Assembly: GCF_006543045.1 (NCBI RefSeq)
Contig: NZ_RBZW01000033.1
Coordinates: 55,909 to 119,908 of the forward strand
Source of the DNA: Salinadaptatus halalkaliphilus
Lineage (GTDB): Archaea > Halobacteriota > Halobacteria > Halobacteriales > Natrialbaceae
Direction of reading: 5' to 3'
DNA length: 64,000 nt
Shown here: positions 60,114 to 64,000 of the stretch, piece after piece
Numbering within the stretch: position 1 is the first letter of the stretch
How the letters are laid out: each line of letters starts with the position of its first letter
Program-made: the position numbers and the translations under genes
The notes under the pieces: generated by a model
The model's input: only the letters and a program-made list of their open reading frames with translations
Database searches by the model: none
What the model was told of the DNA's origin: nothing

Positions 60114-60940
60114 GGCGCGCTCTCGGTGCCGGTGCTGGCGTCTCCCGGCTCACTCGCATCACTCGACTCGCTGGCGTCTCCCGACTCGCTGGTGCCCTCG
60201 TCGATCGCGTCTCCAGGAACGGTCACGTCACGAGCCGAGCCCAGATGCTCTATATCCTCGAGGTGGCCGTCGAGCAGGTGGACGACGTGGTCTGCGTACT
60301 CGGCGACGGTCCGCTCGTGGGTGACCACCAGCAGCGTCGTCCCCGCCTCGTTTAACTCGACGAGCAGATCCATGATTTCGGCCTCGGTGTCGGTATCGAG
60401 GTTCCCCGTCGGTTCGTCGGCGAGTACCAGCGTCGGCTCGTTGACCAGCGCTCGAGCGAGCGCGACCCGCTGGCGTTGGCCACCCGAAAGTTCGCTGGGG
60501 ACGTGATCGAGTCGGTCGCCGAGCCCGACGCGCTCGAGGAGCTCTCGTGCCCGTTCCCGGCGATCCTGGTCGACGTCGTCGTGAAACACCAACGGCAGGG
60601 AGACGTTCTCGGCGGCGGTCAGTCGGGGCATGAGGTTGAACGTCTGGAAGACGAACCCGATCTCGGTGCCGCGCAGGCGTGCTCGCTCGGCGTTCGACAG
60701 GTTTGCAACCGGATTACCGCCGATCTCGATCCCGCCCGCCGTCGGCGTATCGAGACAGCCGATCAGGTTCATCAGCGTGCTTTTTCCCGACCCGCTCGGT
60801 CCCATCACCGCGGTAAACGAGCCGTTCTCCAGTTCCAGCGAGACGCCATCGACCGCGTGGACGGGTTCGGCCAACTGGTACGTTCGGCCGACGTCCTCGA
60901 GCGCCACGGCAGTCGATCCCTTCCGCGCGTTCGATCCCAT
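60110..60940 (-). CDS. ABC transporter ATPase (MacB/LolD type)
   Basis: 276 residues. Walker A MGPSGSGKSTLMNLIGCLDT near residues 45-64, signature LSGGQRQRVALARALVNEPT and Walker B LVLADEPTGNLDT, followed by H-loop VVTHE, as in LolD/MacB subfamilies. The C-terminal 40 residues are Ser/Asp/Glu repeats (SGDASESSDASEPGDAS). The ATG at 60940 is preferred over the GTG 15 bp upstream. Paired with the permease that starts inside its stop codon. Confidence 0.92.
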   Translation of the reverse strand: MGSNARKGSTAVALEDVGRTYQLAEPVHAVDGVSLELENGSFTAVMGPSGSGKSTLMNLIGCLDTPTAGGIEIGGNPVANLSNAERARLRGTEIGFVFQTFNLMPRLTAAENVSLPLVFHDDVDQDRRERARELLERVGLGDRLDHVPSELSGGQRQRVALARALVNEPTLVLADEPTGNLDTDTEAEIMDLLVELNEAGTTLLVVTHERTVAEYADHVVHLLDGHLEDIEHLGSARDVTVPGDAIDEGTSESGDASESSDASEPGDASTGTESAP

Positions 60941-61120
60941 GGCTATCGGTACCACAATCGTCCGGATAACAGTTCACAATGACACGAATCAGTGGCTGTC
61001 ACGCATATCTAGAGGACTGTGAACCGCCACGGGGTCAATCCCGAGGCACTCAGCCTGCTCCGTCTGTAGAAACCAGGAATACGGTCCGAGGGGAAAACAG
61101 AGATGGAGGAGAACATAGAT

Positions 61121-61564
61121 ATGCACACGAGACGACAGGACAGTATGCTTGCCCGCGATACCCGCGTCATCCTCGCCTCGCTGGCCGCTCTCGGCGTCGC
61201 ACTCGCCGCTGCCCTCGCTCTCGAGTCCGCGTTCGGCGTCGCCGTCCTCGACCAGCCCCTGCTATCGTTTCTGCTGGTGGCCGGGTTGGCCGTCCTCGCC
61301 CCGCAGCTGTATCTCGCCGCGACCGACGACGACATCTCGCCACGGACCAGGGTTCGGGTAGGCGTCATCCTGCTGGGGCTGTTCGCACTCGGATTCGCCG
61401 ATCCCGAACCGGGACGCGGACTCGCCGTCTTCGGCGACCTCGAGGCGCTGCAACACGTGCTGATCCTGGTCATCGGCGCCGGCGCGTTCGTCGCGCTGGT
61501 CTGCTACGAGTTCGTCGCCGGCTTCCGCTCGCGTGCCATCACCACCGAGACGGAGTCGACGTAA
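61121..61564 (+). CDS. Four-helix membrane protein, unknown function
   Basis: 147 residues with membrane segments at about 17-37, 45-65, 81-97 and 113-134. Starts possible at 61103, 61121 and 61145; 61121 is taken because a ggagga string lies about 10 nt upstream. A short acidic loop (TDDDISPRTR) separates helices two and three. I do not recognise a family. It lies 67 bp upstream of HMG-CoA reductase in the same direction. Confidence 0.65.
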   Translation: MHTRRQDSMLARDTRVILASLAALGVALAAALALESAFGVAVLDQPLLSFLLVAGLAVLAPQLYLAATDDDISPRTRVRVGVILLGLFALGFADPEPGRGLAVFGDLEALQHVLILVIGAGAFVALVCYEFVAGFRSRAITTETEST

Positions 61565-61631
61565 CGTGGCCAGCCGACGGCGGCAGCCGGAATCAGCAAC
61601 CCTTAGGAGCGCCCGCTGTCTCCACTGAGCC

Positions 61632-62942
61632 ATGACAGCAGCCGACGACCTCGCCGACCGCGTCCGCGAGGGCGACCTTCGCATCCACGAACTCGAGAAC
61701 CACGCCGACCACGACACCGCCGCCGAAGCCAGACGGCTGGTGCTCGAGGACGCAACCGAAACGGACCTCGAGGCGATCGGCGACTACACGTTCCCCGCCG
61801 AAGCCGCCGAGCCGAACGTCGAGAACATGATCGGGGCGGCCCAGATCCCGATGGGCGTCGTCGGGCCAGTGCCCGTCAACGGCGACGAGTCGTCGGACGG
61901 GGCTACAGACGGCGACTCGAGCGACGGCGAAGCGACAGACGCCGACGAGTCCGCGCCGAACGAGGGCGGCGCAGCCGAGGGCGAGTACTACCTGCCGATG
62001 GCGACGACCGAAGGGGCGTTGCTAGCGTCGGTCAACCGCGGCCTCGGCATTATTCGGTCGGCGGGTGGGGCCACCGCCCGCGTGACGAAAAACGGGATGA
62101 CTCGAGCGCCAGTATTTCGAGTTGGCGGCGTCGCCGAGGCCGCTCGGACGGTGGAGTGGGTAAACGAAAACACCGAGGCCTTGCGCAAGGCCGCGGAGTC
62201 GACGACGAGCCACGGCGAGTTGGTAGGGGTCGAGCCCTACGTCGTCGCCGACTCGGTTTTCCTGCGGTTTGCCTACGACACCAAAGACGCGATGGGAATG
62301 AACATGGCCACCATCGCGACCGGCGAGGCCTGCGAGATCGTCGAGGCGGAGACACCGGCCTCGCTCGTCGCCCTCTCGGGCAACATGTGTTCGGACAAGA
62401 AACCCGCCGCGATCAACGCGATCGAAGGCCGGGGCCGTTCGGTCACCGCCGACGTCGTGATCTCCGGTAAACTCGTCGAGGACCGTCTGCACACGACTCC
62501 CGAGGCCATCGCAGAGGCGAACACGCGCAAGAACCTGACCGGCAGTGCCAAGGCGGGCGCACTCGGGTTCAACGCCCACGCCGCCAATGTCGTCGCCGCC
62601 GCCTTCCTCGCGACCGGCCAGGACGAGGCCCAGGTCGTCGAGGCCGCGAACACGATCACGACGATGGACACCCGCGAGCGCGAGGACGGCACCACCGATC
62701 TCTACGCCTCGGTCTCACTGGCCTCCCTCGAGGTCGGGACCGTCGGCGGCGGAACGAAACTGCCGACCCAGACCGAGGCCCTCGAGGTGCTCGGCTTGGC
62801 CGGCGGTGGCGACCCGGCGGGTTCGAACGCCGACGCGCTCGCGGAGGTCATCGCCGTCGGCGCACTCGCCGGCGAACTCTCCCTGCTGGGCGCGCTCTCC
62901 TCGCGACATCTCGCGAGCGCACACGAGGATCTCGGGCGGTAA
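61632..62942 (+). CDS. hmgA: 3-hydroxy-3-methylglutaryl-CoA reductase
   Basis: 436 residues. Makes mevalonate for archaeal ether lipids, NADPH-dependent class I enzyme and classical mevinolin target. ENMIGAAQIPMGVVGPVPVN near residues 64-83, LPMATTEGALLASVNRGLG near 121 (catalytic Glu), FAYDTKDAMGMNMATIATGE near 213 (Asp/Lys zone), SGNMCSDKKPAAINAIEGRG near 253 and a late SSRHLASAHEDLGR with catalytic His. An insertion of about 35 acidic residues (about 84-118, GDESSDGATDGDSSDG-type) lies between the first two motifs and probably forms a surface loop. ATG 61632. Confidence 0.95.
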   Translation: MTAADDLADRVREGDLRIHELENHADHDTAAEARRLVLEDATETDLEAIGDYTFPAEAAEPNVENMIGAAQIPMGVVGPVPVNGDESSDGATDGDSSDGEATDADESAPNEGGAAEGEYYLPMATTEGALLASVNRGLGIIRSAGGATARVTKNGMTRAPVFRVGGVAEAARTVEWVNENTEALRKAAESTTSHGELVGVEPYVVADSVFLRFAYDTKDAMGMNMATIATGEACEIVEAETPASLVALSGNMCSDKKPAAINAIEGRGRSVTADVVISGKLVEDRLHTTPEAIAEANTRKNLTGSAKAGALGFNAHAANVVAAAFLATGQDEAQVVEAANTITTMDTREREDGTTDLYASVSLASLEVGTVGGGTKLPTQTEALEVLGLAGGGDPAGSNADALAEVIAVGALAGELSLLGALSSRHLASAHEDLGR

Positions 62943-63017
62943 CAGCTATTTTTGCGAGATACGGCCGAGCAGCCGTTCAGAAAGAGCGAACCGCGAATCG
63001 GCGGCCCGTCGCCGGCG

Positions 63018-63677
63018 TTACCAGGCCGACCAGGCGCTGGTCTGCTGATCGTAGGCGTAGACCCGTTTGGCGTCTTTCGCGAGAACGGTATCGCCCTCGA
63101 TCTCGTAGCGGTCCCGTTCGTAGCCCGTCGCGTCGTCGCGGACGACGTAGGCGTCGATCTCGAACTCGTCGTCGTCGAAGGTTTCGATCGCGCCGACCTC
63201 GAACTCGTAGTCGCCGGGGACATAGACCGTGACGCTGCGGCTGTCGTCACGCGAGCCGTCCTGTGGATGGATCGTGACGTCGACCGCGACGTTGTCGACC
63301 TCGCGAGTCCAGACCGTCTCGACGTCCTCGGCGGGGGCCTCCTCAGTTCGGCGGTGGCCCTCGAGCTCGAGGCTGGTCACCCGAACCGTCGAGAGTACCT
63401 CCTGGGTCTCTAAGATGAACTCGTCGCCGGTTTCGACGGACTCGTCTTCGGGCGTGGTGACCTGTGCGGTGAACGACTCGCCGTCCTGGGAGACGACGAC
63501 ATCGAGGGTGGTCTCGGGCGTACGCTCTGGCTGGATCTTGTGGACGTGGCTACACTCGCTACAGCGGACGGTGACGGTGCCACCGCCTTCGGAGGCAGTC
63601 AGCACTTCGTGGACCGTCTCGAGGTCCGGCGAACACGACGGACAGGCCGTCGGAACGCGGTCCGGAATATCAGTCAT
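63018..63677 (-). CDS. HVO_0476-family zinc-finger protein
   Basis: 219 residues. N-terminal CPSCSPDLETVHEVLTASEG followed by VRCSECSHVHKIQ gives a CxxC-x-CxxC zinc knuckle; the rest is a beta-rich domain with several DDE clusters and VTVYVPGDYEFEVGAIETFD. The family is widely kept in haloarchaea and named after a Haloferax locus. Possible role in transcription or RNA handling is not shown by sequence. ATG at 63677. Confidence 0.8.
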   Translation of the reverse strand: MTDIPDRVPTACPSCSPDLETVHEVLTASEGGGTVTVRCSECSHVHKIQPERTPETTLDVVVSQDGESFTAQVTTPEDESVETGDEFILETQEVLSTVRVTSLELEGHRRTEEAPAEDVETVWTREVDNVAVDVTIHPQDGSRDDSRSVTVYVPGDYEFEVGAIETFDDDEFEIDAYVVRDDATGYERDRYEIEGDTVLAKDAKRVYAYDQQTSAWSAW

Positions 63678-64000
63678 ACCGCGTCGTAGACGCTACGCCC
63701 GTAAAAGGCGATTGGACCGGGCGTCGTCGAGGGCGTCGTCGATGTAACGCTGGAGTTACTGCTCGCGTGGTCGGTGTAGTGTCGTCGTCGTTGCTGGTTT
63801 GACCCGCGTGACCAGCTCACCGTCAACGAATGTCGTGAGCCGTCGATACATCCACGACGGCGTGTTTCGTCCGTGACTCGAGTATCCGTTAGTCTTCAGT
63901 AAAAGTATGTGTTTAGCCCGGGCTGATTTCGGTACTCTCTCGTAGGAAGCGTTCAACGGACGCGATATGAACAGGCAGCAGACATCGGATACGATTCTCA
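63678..64000. other. End-of-window region without a supported gene
   Basis: About 320 bases. A minus frame at 63756-63956 starts only with TTG and has no clear family. A TATA-like string around 63900-63915 and an ATG at 63967 could mark the beginning of a plus-strand gene that runs off the window; only 11 codons are visible, so it is not called. Confidence 0.4.

Noticed and set aside
63756..63956. 66-codon minus frame near the window end
   Set aside because: Only a TTG start; slight resemblance to a basic ribosomal protein tail did not hold up on reading residue by residue.
1..64000. CRISPR array, rRNA genes, prophage or intact transposase
   Set aside because: No regularly spaced repeats, rRNA motifs, phage structural genes or transposase catalytic motifs were found on either strand.

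Overview
The window is chromosomal DNA of an extremely halophilic archaeon (class Halobacteria, most likely the Natrialbales: Natrinema, Haloterrigena or Natronorubrum relatives). The basis is GC-rich DNA, very acidic predicted proteins, many leaderless genes with a TATA-like box about 25-30 bp before the start codon, HMG-CoA reductase, the archaeal cobalamin gene order, haloarchaeal sensor kinases and tRNA-Ser(UGA). Genus assignment is inference only.

Layout. 1-2260: acyl-CoA dehydrogenase (cut by the window edge) facing away from an acyl-CoA synthetase. 2261-3181: non-coding DNA with hairpins that copy the tRNA T-arm, then tRNA-Ser. 3222-7328: housekeeping and small conserved genes (DUF2064-like, uracil-DNA glycosylase, Mrp-type Fe-S carrier ATPase, zinc-ribbon protein). 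7335-10153: two cell-surface genes that share an AT-rich central patch, which looks like exchanged DNA. 10233-22355: a nine-gene type IV pilus-like assembly locus: HerA-like ATPase, coiled-coil protein, two or three anchored extracellular proteins, a TadA/PilB-type secretion ATPase, its TadC/PilC membrane partner, pilin-like proteins and a 1,108-residue surface protein. 22451-31607: half of an anaerobic cobalamin pathway (cbiG, two cbiH, ferredoxin, a protein with a degenerate LAGLIDADG fold, cbiX fused to a [2Fe-2S] domain, DUF3209, a cytosolic beta-propeller) meeting a convergent DR2241-cbiX pair. 31746-49385: mixed genes including a PAS sensor kinase, endonuclease III, an NAD kinase-like protein, M28 peptidase, PadR regulator, MgtC-family membrane protein, purD, an MFS carrier, a chemoreceptor broken by an exact 34-bp tandem duplication, and coaBC. 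49611-57205: a DUF7344-type regulator, a purine phosphoribosyltransferase, and a complete five-gene peptide-type ABC importer whose binding protein appears circularly permuted. 57321-64000: BsuPI-like protein, an IS200/IS605 right-end remnant, creatininase-family ArfB-like enzyme, a MacB-type ABC exporter pair, HMG-CoA reductase and a zinc-finger protein.

Scattered between 37.9 and 58.9 kb are copies of a palindromic element of about 84 bp. The most unusual signals are the permuted substrate-binding protein, the catalytically dead LAGLIDADG-like protein in the B12 operon, the 34-bp duplication that frameshifts the chemoreceptor, the solo IS605 right end that may still encode an omega-RNA-like transcript, a highly structured candidate small RNA near 39.9 kb, and the recombinant AT-rich patch in the surface-protein genes. 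No CRISPR array, rRNA, intact transposase or prophage was seen.
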